Translations under genes and position numbers: made by a program
Shown: positions 34,631 through 46,181 of the stretch, piece by piece
Layout: each line of letters begins with the position of its first letter
Numbering within the stretch: position 1 is the stretch's first letter
Source: Melampsora larici-populina 98AG31
Lineage: Eukaryota > Basidiomycota > Pucciniomycetes > Pucciniales > Melampsoraceae
Length of the DNA stretch: 64,000 bases
Direction: 5' to 3'
Assembly: GCF_000204055.1 (NCBI RefSeq)
Contig: NW_006768780.1
Coordinates: 36,286 to 100,285, forward strand
Notes under the pieces: generated by a model
Databases searched by the model: none
What the model was told of the DNA's origin: nothing
The model's input: only the letters and a program-made list of their open reading frames with translations

Positions 34631-36063
34631 TTTGAGGTAAAACAAATGAGCACGAGAATGGTATAAGAGAAGAGATGATAAATTCAAGAAGAAAAGTTCG
34701 ATTAAAGTGGTAATTGGGGATGCTTGGAGATTGTGAGCTTGAAGGTATCTGGTTTGTTTCTTGCAAGAGAATAAACAGATATGATGTTTTCTTGCCGACT
34801 GACCAAGATAAGATAAGATCAATTGGTAAGAAGAGGGATCACTCTTGGCTGATACTACTCGTGTGATAATGTCGTTTCGTTCTTTCTGATAAGAAAGAAT
34901 GTAATGGCCGTTGTGCGACATCTTTTCAACATTTGGTGTGGGTTTCTGGTTTACCTCTTTTCTTTCTTTTTGTTTCACCTCTGTTCTCTTGATGGCTTTC
35001 TTTTTGGCCATTTAATTGTACGTAACATCATCATCAATCATATTGATTGGAATCGATTGTTTTTGATGTCAATACTTGACATGATTTTGGGTTAACGTCA
35101 ATCATCTTGATTGGAAATGAAGTGTTGCAAAGTTATAGAAATGAGGTTTTGGTTGGTGAATTCCCCGATGGTTCAGTTGCGAGTGATTGTGATCTCTGCA
35201 AGGGTGGCACTGCAAAAATGGACAATGGAGGTGAATGTTATAAATTTTGGGTGGATATGATTTCCGAACGACATTGGTGGAAAGTTTTGTATGTAAAATT
35301 CGTGTATGTAGGTACATGTATGTAATTTTCAGGTGTATGTTTTACAACGGTTTTTTTCCCAGACATTAAAAAAAAAAGTGCCGTAAAATTAAAGATTGTC
35401 TGGGGAAAATGTATTTTTACAGCCATCCAGTTTTGCGGTGCTTATGGTCCGCAAAACAATGTTTGGAAAAATCTCGCGCACCCTTATCTAAATTGGTATT
35501 CGGAAAATGAGCTGAAGAAAAAAAGTAAAGTGGTTGTGATTCAATAGGTTTCTTGATACATGTTCTACATCTTTGTTGTACATGCTTTTCCTTTTGAATT
35601 CTTTTTTAATTTCACTTGATAACTTTTTTCATTTCAATTAATAATGATTTTATATAAACAAAACAAATGTGCCAATTCCCTGTTTTTCTCAGCATTTTGC
35701 TGCCTTGACAGCGGCCTGCGGCCCGCTGCGCGATTTGGGCCGCTGCAACGGCGGCCGACGGTGCGCGGCGAATATTTTGGCCGTGCCGTCTTCGCAATCA
35801 TGTTTGTACTCACTGCGACTGCACTGCGATGGCTGTGTCCTGGCGCGGCGATGATTCGTTGCGCTGTCGCTGTGGAGGTGGTCCTGCAGCGCGCTTCGCG
35901 GCGTTTGCGTGTTGTCAGACCTCACTCAAATCACAGAAATACATTCAAAATGGTGCAAATATCAAGAAACAAACAAGACGGTTAGGACATGCAGTGTCAA
36001 GACGCACTCAAAGTAAAGTATTTTCAATCTCAGTGGCAAATATGGTAGGGCGGCTGATTAGAC
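34631..36063. other. Gene-free region with a GC-rich island
   Basis: No gene is supported. From about 35695 to 35925 base composition shifts abruptly to high GC (GCGGCCTGCGGCCCGCTGCG, GGCGGCCGACGGTGCGCGGC) within AT-rich DNA. Frames through it on both strands are Arg/Ala-rich composition artefacts. The edges are sharp, which suggests an inserted short repeat. TCAATCAT...TTGATTGGAA occurs twice near 35030-35055 and 35098-35118. Confidence 0.5.
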
Positions 36064-37225
36064 TGAGGACTTGAGGGACATAAACACAGATCTTGATACA
36101 ATGATATAGTGGCGGAAATGAAAATGATGATGATGAATGATGATGATGAATCAAGAGGAGTGTAGGCCAACAGTGTGGCAAAGTTGGAAAATGTCTTTGA
36201 AACATGAGTCATATATGGCAAAGCATATATCAAGAGTATTGAGTATTAGGCAAGAGGAACATGTGTTAAATTCATACAAATGAGTGGAGTGAACTTCAGA
36301 TAAAGTTTGACACAGATATGGCACTGTGATTTGTTTGAGTAAGTAAGTAAGAGTGCGGTCTTCTAAGTTCTAAGTGGCCAAATAAGAACTGTCTCAAGTC
36401 CTTCCCACCACACGTTCTAAATATCTGAGTAGCAATAAGAAACTCAATGAGCTTATGATGAAGTGGTTCTCAATCAAAAAAGCATACCAATTTATCATCC
36501 TCCATCACATTGTTCAGTCATTAATCAACTTTCATGGTGTTCAGACTTTTGTACAGACAGACCAGTAAGGCTTATCCTTTAACCAAATTTCCAGGCAAGA
36601 ACTTGTGATGGGATTGTCCAGAAAATGTCAGTAGACTGTCTTCACAATTGAGTACTTGAGGGACATAAACACAGATGTTGATACAATGATACAGTGACGG
36701 AAATGGAAATAATGATGATGAATCAAGAGGAGCCTTGACCAAAAGTGTGGTAAAGTTGGACAATGACTTTGAAACATGAGTCATAGATGGCAAAGCATAT
36801 ATCAATAGTATTGTCATGAGTATTATGCAACAGAAACATGTGTTAAGTTCATACAATTGAGTGGACCAAACTTCAGATAAAGTTTGACACAGATATGTCA
36901 CTGTGATTTGTTTGAGTAATCAAGTTTGAGTGTGGTATTCTACGTTCTAAGTGGCCAAATGAAAACTGTCTCAAGTCCTTGCCACCACACATCCTGAATT
37001 TCTTAGTAGCCATAAGCAATTAAATGATCTTATGATGACCTGGTTATCAATCAAAAAAGCATACCAGTTTATCATCCTCCATCAAATTGTTCAGTCTTTA
37101 ATCAATTTTCATGGTGTTCAGACTTTTGTACATACAGAACAGGAAGGCTTATCCTTTAACCAAATTCCCAGACAAGAAAGCGTGATAGGATTGTCCAGAA
37201 AATGTCAATAGACTGTCTTCACTCT
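36064..37225. repeat. Tandem duplication of a 585-bp unit
   Basis: Two diverged copies sit head to tail: 36064-36648 and 36649 to about 37225. Shared landmarks are ACTTGAGGGACATAAACACAG (36069 and 36654), CATGAGTCATA.ATGGCAAAG, CTTCAGATAAAGTTTGACAC, AAGCATACCA.TTTATCATCC and CCAGAAAATGTCA.TAGACTG. Differences are mostly single-base changes plus small indels. No coding potential is evident. Confidence 0.85.
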
Positions 37226-38859
37226 TACATGAGCTTTTTTTATGAACTGACCCATTCCTCTAATACAGTCAAACCCGGTCATGGAAGCTCTACTTCTGAT
37301 TGCAAGCATCACATTACATTTGAAATTGGACCATTAACATCAGACGAGGTAAAAAAATTCTGGAAGAAGAGTAAGTACCAATTATGAACAAATCTGATTT
37401 CCTTGCAACTAAATATTTGTTAAAGGTATCCAACATACTGAACTCTAACCAAACTTGGCAGGTCATGTAACAGAATCATCCAAGAAGAAACATAGGGGAT
37501 TGATTGAATCTATCAGCAGGCTGATGAAGCAAGACAGAGCAACTTGGAAAGACAGACTTGCAGCTTTATTTGACATGATGCAAATACATCTTCCAATGGG
37601 AGATGATGAAGAGAATATAATAATTTTGCAAACACTAAATCAACTCATTAGGAGCTATGACCTACCATTTGATGTTGTTCAAGTGACATGGGCTCAATTG
37701 ATCAAAATGGATACCATACAGTATTGTATTCGACGTCGTATCAAGAATCAACTATGGCATGATGAGTTGAATATTGCACTAAAATTGTACAAAGATAAGA
37801 TGGTTCATACTATATAGGTTCTCTGGTATCATGGAACAGTTAGTCAAGTAATTTCTGTTCTTGATAGTCACTTGCATCAGTCTTCACACTCACCTTTTGA
37901 ATTGTTTTCAATCACAAGAGACCTAAGTGATTTTGAATCCATGCAAGCATCAATTGGTGAATATGGTATGAGATTAGCTGGAGATTGGCCTCCATCAGTT
38001 CAGAAAAATCTATATGCACTTTGGACTTTAGGTATGTCAGCATATCAATTGCCACTAGGAAAGAAATCATACTGAGTTCACCATCAAGATGCGGTGGTTT
38101 ATGTAAGCCTTAGACACAAAAAGCAGTTACAAAAAGTTGTGGAGACTCAAGTTGTCCAAAGACAATATATTGAATCAGTTCATAACTTGCCTAGCAATAG
38201 CATTATTGAAAAAGTCTACAGAGATTGGATACACAACAAATTGAGATCTCATTCAGCTACAATTTTGGAATATATTGACTCCTTGCAGGATGAGAGGTAT
38301 GTTAATCCTGAAGTCCTTGTGAAAGAAGAGTACCTTTGTTAACCCAGACTCATATTGAAGCACTAGAATTGAATTCCGATCAGTGGAATGGGATGTGAAG
38401 CCCTATGGCATGAACTTGAGTCCTTTGTTGGATCCAACCAAGGCAATCAAGGTTATTCAATTTTGGGCAAGACGTGAGTGATTTGTGATCAAATCCAAAC
38501 CATGAATCTAGACTAACAATGATGTATCTTGGGTTGTTGAAGATGTTCACGTGTTCTTGAACATGAAGAGATTGGGGGAGACTGTTGAATTACAAAAAAC
38601 TGTGGAAAAATTAGTCATGAGAAGTTTTGAGGAGACAAGTAGAATCATGGCAGTGTTCCTTGAAGAAAAAGATGGAACTACTTTCACCTATGAAAGACCT
38701 GTTCTCTATGAGTTTTTGAAATATTTTAATGCTCAAAATCATCTAATGAATGAAGGAATCCAAAAGGTCCTTGTGGAATATGAAAACAAAGTCAAGTGTG
38801 AAAAATTTGAAAGACTCAACCGCAAGCTGCCAAAGTCTATGTTCTGTCAGATAATGTAG
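37226..38859 (+). pseudogene. Unrecognised multi-exon gene, probably decayed
   Basis: Not recognised. Several protein-like stretches follow one another on the plus strand. One ends in LTSDEVKKFWKKS at a GTAAGT donor (37373). After an acceptor near 37461 comes GHVTESSKKKHRGLIESISR...KMVHTI, then VLWYHGTVSQVISVLDSHL...LGKKSY, then YVSLRHKKQLQKVVETQ...KEEYLC, and finally VFLNMKRLGETVELQK...MFCQIM (to 38859). The stretches are helical and charged without a known motif. In-frame stops at about 37816 (TAG) and 38073 (TGA), plus shifts of frame, suggest decay. Missed introns could explain some of this. Confidence 0.35.
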
Positions 38860-39515
38860 TCACAACATTCACAGCCTATCTTGTTGCTACTTTTTGACTG
38901 ATCAGACTTGATCTCAATGGTTTATACATGTTGTGTTCTACTCTTCAATATGTAGCAAAAGATCCTGAAGGCCCCCCTATTGGCTTGGCTTTACTTTTGG
39001 GATCAAGGATTTATATGAAATATGTATTCAACTGAATACAAGTGCTTTGGCAACTAGTTTAACAAAAACCCCAGTGTACCGTGGAGCAGTTCAATGTGCT
39101 TGAGATCAAAGTGCAGAAATAAACAGTCTTTTACTGTGATATGTATCCTACATGTTTTAGTTCTTTGCTTTTGTTATTAAATAAAGGGTTGTAAGTTGTG
39201 TAAGACATCACAACACATAAATCCTCAGGATTTTCCGGACAAGAGCTTTGGAGTTTTTTGTTCTTCACCGCATGTAAGCCAATTCTTTCCACCCCCATTT
39301 GATGAAATAGTGCAAAGCGTTGATGGTGACTGTGAGTTGTGACTGATTGTCACTTAAGCTAGCATTGGGGGACTTGAGATGTCACAATCTGTGGTTTGAG
39401 GTGTACTCGGGTGTCCAAATGCTCCAAGTCATATATAATTAAAACTATGAACAAGATGCACTTCACACTAATCAACTCAACCATGGATCTATTTAACAGG
39501 AGGTTGTGATAGATC

Positions 39516-40639
39516 TTGGCCTTGATGCTTGATTGGCCTATATTACTCATGGCTATGAGCCTTTGGGGTTTTACCAGCACCATATGTCACCCTGTTCCAG
39601 CCACAGCAGGCTATGCGGAACCATTGGCATGGTCACATCACACTTGGCATCTGTGTCAACACTCCATCAGCAGGAAATTTGATCAATTGGAAGGAGAATA
39701 TACTTCTGATGGATGCTCAAATGTGCCTGCAATGTCAATTCCAATCCCTAGCAACATTCCCGTTACGCCTACTGGTCACATCACACCAATGGACAATCCT
39801 TACACCAATGCATATGACACAACTTTCAGTGAACAATTTGGATTCCTTTGCACACCAATTACAACATTCCTACTTTGGAATCATCAACTCTCCCAGATTG
39901 GCAGGCCTCTTGGTCACAACTTAAACCATATACAACTCTTAGTTTTGACTCTGTGGCAAAGTATCTCTAGAAATCCAAACCCAAGGCAACTATCCATGTG
40001 AGTCCTGTGGATGTGAAAAAACATCAGTCAGAAATCAGAGCTATAGAAAAGTATCACAGAAGAGGTAGGCATCTTGAAATATCAAAAAAGTTGGAGATAG
40101 CTTCCTCAGGAAAGACACATATAATAAAGACTTTTGAGCAGACATATTTGAAACACTACCCCCCTGCACAATCATTGTGATATGGACCATCAAGGCTGTC
40201 TGAGCCAAGTCACCCAGGAACAAATGCAATTTCCCAACCGCAAGTGGGCTTATAATACACCACACGTCATGGTCAGGAACTGGTATCAAATTCAATTCAA
40301 GAGCCATTGTTGCCTCACAATTTGATTTATACATACTGGCCTAGAGTTTTAGGATTTCCAAAGTTGATAGGCAAACATTAAACTGTTGAGAGTCACAAGA
40401 GATATCTTTTTGAAAACAAGAAGAGGGTTTGGCATAATTACCTAGACATGGTCAGCATATGTCCTGGAGTGTTTTTGTCCAATGATGTCCATGAAAACAT
40501 GGCAGAAGATCTGGACAATGCGTTCAACTGGCTTGCACAAAGACTTGCAAGAATTCCCACAACTTGCTTTGAATGGGCGCCAGTTCTGGAAATAAAGCAT
40601 TCACCCAAAATATCACATGAGAGAAATTTCTATGATTAA
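39516..40639 (+). other. Protein-like fragments without recognised function
   Basis: Two overlapping frames at 39516-40001 and 39613-39924 have plausible but unidentified composition. They are followed by a Lys/His-rich fragment (VDVKKHQSEIRAIEKYH..., 40004-40180) and one at 40448-40639. They may be remains of an element gene or exons of the gene upstream. No domain or start can be defended. Confidence 0.25.
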
Positions 40640-43600
40640 AAATTTACAGTTTTTCCGTACATGATGGCACAATATTTTTGCTGACTTGTGGATTGTACAA
40701 TCAAAGACGTAAACACCTGGGGGCCTTATATAAATTGAACTTCTTACATAACAAACAATAGGAATGGCCTAAAAACTTGAATCTTTTGAATCTTTCAAGT
40801 GACAAAGAATTGTTACTCAAAAAATTGTTAAGTTCACTAAAAAGGGTGAGACTATTGAGATATTCCAGGGCCATAAGAACCAGGTACAATGGCCGGGAGA
40901 GGGAAGTTTGGAGCAAGCCATCCCAGAAAGCAAGATACAAACCCTATACTGCACAGTACTAAATCCGTATATGGGCCACTGGTGACCCAAGACCACCCAT
41001 CTCTCCACACATGTAGCTCTCTCTATGAGCAGCCTCTTCAACAATTGACTGGACTGGACTGGACTCAACCAACTTCCTTGGAGTCTATGAGTCTTGGAAA
41101 ATTTGATTGCAATCCCTGCCAATTCCTGAACTGCACTCAGCCCAATGCCAGTAACAGATGGAGTTAATCTTGGACTCTTTTTGAGATGGATTGTTTCCAA
41201 TGTTATTTTTGTATCCTGATCTTGGTCTTTTTTAAAGTTGTCAAGTATCCCAAAGTGCTGATTGCATATCTTTCAATTTGTGTCACTGATTGTCAACTCT
41301 TGATTTTCTATCCTCAAATTTCCATAAATATTTGGCTCACCTCTCCAATATCAAATGCAGTTGCACTGGGAGACTATCACTTCAACAATCAATCTATTTA
41401 CTGTCTGAAAATTATGTGATGGTAGTTTGTATAAGTTATGTATCCTTTCTGCAAGCTCTAGTCAATGGTCTAAGGGTGTTGATTTGCTATGGTCAATATC
41501 CTATTTCATTTCAATTTCTAAAACAAATTTGATTTTGAGTTTTGAACACTGTATGATGAATAGGATGGCAAAGGGTCTTAGCCCAGCTGACAATACTGCC
41601 AAGAGAATGACAAGAGGATAAAGAATAGCCAAGACCAGATAGAAGAGAAAAATGGACTTATAGTCACTGTCTATTGGTTAAAGATCCAAAACATTGATCT
41701 CATGGACCAGGCAAGTGATGATCGGATCTGGATTATACCTATCCTCTATGAACACTGTCTTCCTTGTTCCAGTTTCCAGTGAAGACACTGCCAGATTATG
41801 ATACATTGAGAAAAACTGCTTGATGGAAGTCACTCAATCTACCAAATAAATCCAAATTCACAGCATGTATCTTCATTTGGCTATTGTACCTACGCAACAT
41901 GTAACAACACAGCATAACAACTTGATTTGTAGCTAATCATAACATCTAGCGGCCTTGTATAGCTCCTACCAAGGTTGTCACCTGAACCAGATAAATAGTC
42001 ACAAGTGATTGGGCTCCTTACCACAACTCAAACAGACTCAGACTGGCCGAAATTTACTGGAGGAACAGATGGTCACAAATCAAGAATGATTTTTATCTAC
42101 AGCCTGGGGTTGCTTGAGCCAGAAGCAGAATATACTAATCTATATTCAACCCAGTCATTTGAATTGGTTCCAGATCCATTGCTTTGAGTGGATAATCAAA
42201 GTGGCAGACCTTGTTCGGGATTCAAATATCAGATTGTTGAATGAGGATACAATAGATATTGCATAATCTGCTAAAGTACAATCCACAACTGTGACATGTA
42301 TACACAAGCCTTTAACACACTCTACAGTCATTGTACCATACCATTGAACCCCCTTTAACACCCAACTTCCTCTTGCAAGTCTGCATTGTTTTCACAGATA
42401 GCATTGAAGAACCCCTTGGGTAAAACTCTTTACCCTCTCACTACATCCGCTTCCTTCTCTTGTACTTCTTTGTCAAATTAGGAAATTTGTGATACTCTGA
42501 TTTCCTTATTTCCTCTTGTTCTCTTGTATTGTCTGCCTTGCACATTTCAAGTGCACTGTCAGTTTATTTTACTTGTGTGCCTTCAAAATGTACCTGTTCT
42601 CTTTTTCTTTTGACAAATCCTTACCAGATTTGTCCCATGATGTTGTTTACTGGATCCTGAATTGCATATCTGACCATTACTTTCTCACTTTGATGTCTTC
42701 AACGTTGTTACATTGTACCTTCATTCCTATTACCATATCTGCTCCCTTGCAGAGATGGATGTCTATGTAAGACACCCATACCTATCCCTTGCTTGAGTAA
42801 TAGATAACCAAGTAGCTTCTCAATATATTCACCACAACAAATCCCTATTGACAATAACACTTGAAATGGTCAACAGCAATTGAAGTTATAGATGTTTACA
42901 CTTATTTGGTTTCTCTAATCTTATATTCAAAATCCTCTCATATTACATTCTTGTCTCATATGATTGTTTTCTCTTCTCATATGTTATGCCATCATCTGCT
43001 GTGACTTGCTGTGACTGTGTATGTGATGTGTTTGCTATATAAAGAGATCCTCTTTTACTCATTGTAATTTCTCTTTTTCCTCACCAATTTCTACTCATCA
43101 CTTTGAGCAGGTTTGTTCTGGCTCGTTATTGGTCACAGAAATAATAATCTCTACTAGTAACATGCTAGTGTTCCTCTCAGGTTTGTTCTTGCTCATTATC
43201 AGTCACAGAGATAATAATCTCTACTAATAACTTGCTAGTGTTCCTCTCCGACTTTTACCCATCTCACAATTACCACGGGGGCTTCTGACCAAAAGATCCT
43301 AATTTTACTAAAATTCAATATCCGACCAGAAAAAAGTTGCAAAAAGTCCTAATCTTCATCAGACACCTCACTAAGGGCTTTCCAGTGTCTTGATGAGACT
43401 GTCTCTGCTCTCTCTAAAGATTGAGCTTGAGTAAAAGTGCAGTCATGAAGATTATGAGGCAGCCTCTTTTGGCCAATGTTCTTGATAATTGAGGCTGGAC
43501 TCATTCCAAATTGAAATATTCATAGACACATCTCATTGCAAGACTTGCTTTGTTCAAGTCAATGCTTTGACTACCCGAACTGATCATCAACATCAAAATA

Positions 43601-43955
43601 AAACATTCACATATAATCAATCAAGTTCACAACAAAATCTAGATTATCACACTCAAGTAGAATGAAAATCCATGAACTGCATTGGGAGATTGACCTTGAA
43701 TTTCTGACAATAATGGAGCGGGAACTCTACCAATTCCTAAACCAATGAAAAGCAACAAAAGAGATTGGGAAATTTAAAATGCTAAATTTATTTTTGGTTG
43801 AGTTTTAACAAAAAAAATCAATCATTGCTTGAGAAAAAGAAAGCAAAGATCTCGTCTGAGATTTGAGTTGACAGGAGAGAACTACATAATGAGAAACTGG
43901 ATGTTGACTACAAGATTTATTCCGATTTGTGGAGATTACTAGAGAATCAAAATGA
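40640..43955. other. AT-rich repeat debris with LTR-like segment
   Basis: No gene is recognised. At 43108-43247 a 70-base unit (CAGGTTTGTTCTGGCTCGTT...GTGTTCCTCT) is tandemly duplicated with about 10 changes. A TATATAAAG box lies just upstream at 43036. This promoter-plus-leader arrangement resembles an LTR or the promoter of a retroelement, but matching ends were not found. Confidence 0.35.
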
Positions 43956-45500
43956 TCAACGCGTTTCTCTAGATAATTCCACGCAGGCGGGGCAAATTGA
44001 TTGTATTTGTTGGCCGTGAGTGTGGCGGTACGGATAGTCTTTTAAGTTCTTACAAGTGTGACACTCGTATCTCGTTGTGATACCCTTCTGTGGGCATTCA
44101 ATTGCGTTCTGACATTGAGTGCAGGTGAATGGCATGCATTTGAAGCGTCCGACCAGCTTCTCCATAATGCACTCACAGGCTCTTGGTTCGTTGGCAAAGG
44201 CTGTGCCTGCCGCAAAAAGTGCCCACAGGTAGAGACATGCGCGGACATGATTCATTGTTAGCGAATTGTAGTGCTATGTTGGGAAGCACGATTTCATCAG
44301 TCACAGTCAACAATCAATGGGTTATTCGGAAGATTGCTGAGTTTCTTGATTTGGTTGACTTACAAGAAGGACGTGTGTGAAGGCTTTGAAATATCTGATG
44401 GAGTTACCTTGTACGGTGCCAAAGATTTGGAGGATTTTATATCTAATAGTGTAAGGGGAAGGTCAAAGTTTGTTCCTGGTGATAAGAGAATCAATTCAGG
44501 GAAGTCGTCTACCTTTGAATTACAAAAAGTCTGGTGGCGTGAGACTAAGTCAGGAGACAATTGGAAGCGTTTGTCAGTTGTAGTGATGGAAAGAAAAAGT
44601 ATCCTTTGGTAAATAACGGAATAATCCAGGACTCAGAGTCCAACAGTGTTTGCTGAAGAATTGAAAAGGCTCCTTTTAAGATTTTCAGTCCATTGCTTGA
44701 GTATGCTGAAGCAATTATGCTGCGAGTTGAAGCTCATAAGTTTGCAATAAAGAAAGCTATCAATTGATATGTACCCAACACATTCCATCAGAAATCAAAT
44801 CTTATTCAGCGGGATATGCTCCATCACTCGATCAGGTATCAGACTTTTTCTCTTGTGCAGTTCTCTTTGCCTCCGATGATGAAAGCTATCGATTAATATC
44901 CCCAACACAGAGTGAGGCCATCGGGCGAACCTCTTTTGGCATGAGGAGTGTCTTTGGGTCTCATGTAAGTCATCTCCGCATGCTTCAAGTTTCCCTACAA
45001 GTTTTCTTTTGTTGTTCCCATAATCTTGTGTTTTGCGACGTCTTAGAAATTATTGATGTACATAGAAGGCTACTGAACGCTATGATCAATAGATCTTTAT
45101 AGCCCCCTGGAACCGTTGTATCAGAAGCTGGTTTTGTGGCATGTGCTTCATTACTCAATCAGTTATCATACAATGTGTCTTTGGAGCAGTTGTCTCCACC
45201 TCAATCACAGATCCGTTCACATCCTATCAAGGACTTCTGCACATGCTTCAAGAGCCCTTGCTATATGTTTTCTTTCACCCGCTGTTTTTTTGGAATGATT
45301 CATCTCGGAGGATTTCAAAAGCTATTGAATAACATGAAACTTATGTCCCTTTGAATTCTGAATACAAGTCTTATCTTGTAAATATGGTTCATGTTTAAAT
45401 GCTTTATCATGCACTTTGTCTTTTGTGCAGTGCATTCTTAGATCGATCCAATTTGAGGATGAATACCTGAAACCCTCGGATGCAGCCATATTGAAGTGTC
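43860..45500. repeat. Duplicated segment carrying secreted-protein gene 1
   Basis: The segment aligns with about 48760-50560 in the same orientation. Shared landmarks are TGAGAAACTGGAT near the left edge, the secreted-protein gene, GATTTCATCAGT, a CTGATGG/CCGATGG block, TCCATCACTC and ACTTCTGCACATGCTTCAAG near 45234/50272. Similarity is patchy, so the duplication is old. Reading frames at 44271-45354 are fragments and no second gene is supported. Confidence 0.65.
43956..44255 (-). CDS. Cys-rich small secreted protein 1 (candidate effector)
   Basis: 99 aa. The start MNHVRACLYLWALFAAGTA is a classical signal peptide with a likely cut after the Ala-rich end. The mature 80 residues hold ten Cys in a pattern that can be written CxxCx4-5-ECx8-YECxxC...RHTH...CxxC. 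Pairs of CxxC with His suggest either disulfides or metal binding. It is shared with the paralogue at 48944-49261, where spacing and the RHTH motif are kept but most other residues differ. Small, secreted, Cys-rich, lineage-specific and duplicated are the usual marks of rust candidate effectors. Target unknown; no intron is needed. Confidence 0.7.
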   Translation of the reverse strand: MNHVRACLYLWALFAAGTAFANEPRACECIMEKLVGRFKCMPFTCTQCQNAIECPQKGITTRYECHTCKNLKDYPYRHTHGQQIQSICPACVELSRETR

Positions 45501-46117
45501 ATTTTACAAAATATTTACATGCATAGCAGGTTTCATGTAGCCTTTGGCAATTTTGTTGCCTGCCTACAGCTAGTGGCTGATTGCGCTGGAATGTAATTAC
45601 TTATGAGTAATAGGGAAGCTTTGTGATTATCAGATATGTGGTATTGCTAATACTATGACATAAGCAGAGGATAATGCTCAAGTGACAAGCAGGACATACA
45701 AGGAAGCATCAAGCTGGAAAAGCAGTCTGGATGTGTTCTAACATACTCACTTAGTTTGACATAGCATGATGGTGTTTAGATTGAGAAAGATCAAGAGTAG
45801 TAAGTAGAGAAATGTTGTACATACTTTCTGATAGTTTTTTAATTCTGCGAAATTATGGTCATCTACATTAATATTTAATCAATTCAATTTTACTAAAGCT
45901 CAAAACTATAGTTTACTAATAACTCACTTCATGAACAATCTCCAGTCAATTGCAAAAAGCTTGCCAGATTGGTCAAGCCCTCTGGTTTGCACCTGATCCA
46001 TGCACTTGTTTACAGAACACTTGGTTCCAACTATTTGATTTTTCTTGTAATTTCCTTCTAACACAAATCTCTCTGTGATGCAAAACATCATTGGACAACA
46101 GCTCTAGAGACCTATAA

Positions 46118-46129
46118 TGGTATCAGAGG
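46118..46129 (+). other. Possible retroelement primer-binding site
   Basis: TGGTATCAGAGG matches the primer-binding sequence used by many Copia-type elements that prime on initiator tRNA-Met. No LTR with matching copies was found on either side, so this may be chance or a relic. Confidence 0.3.
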
Positions 46130-46181
46130 GCTCTCAATCAAGCCTTGATGTTTTCCTTGATCTCCCTCCCTCACCTCCCTT

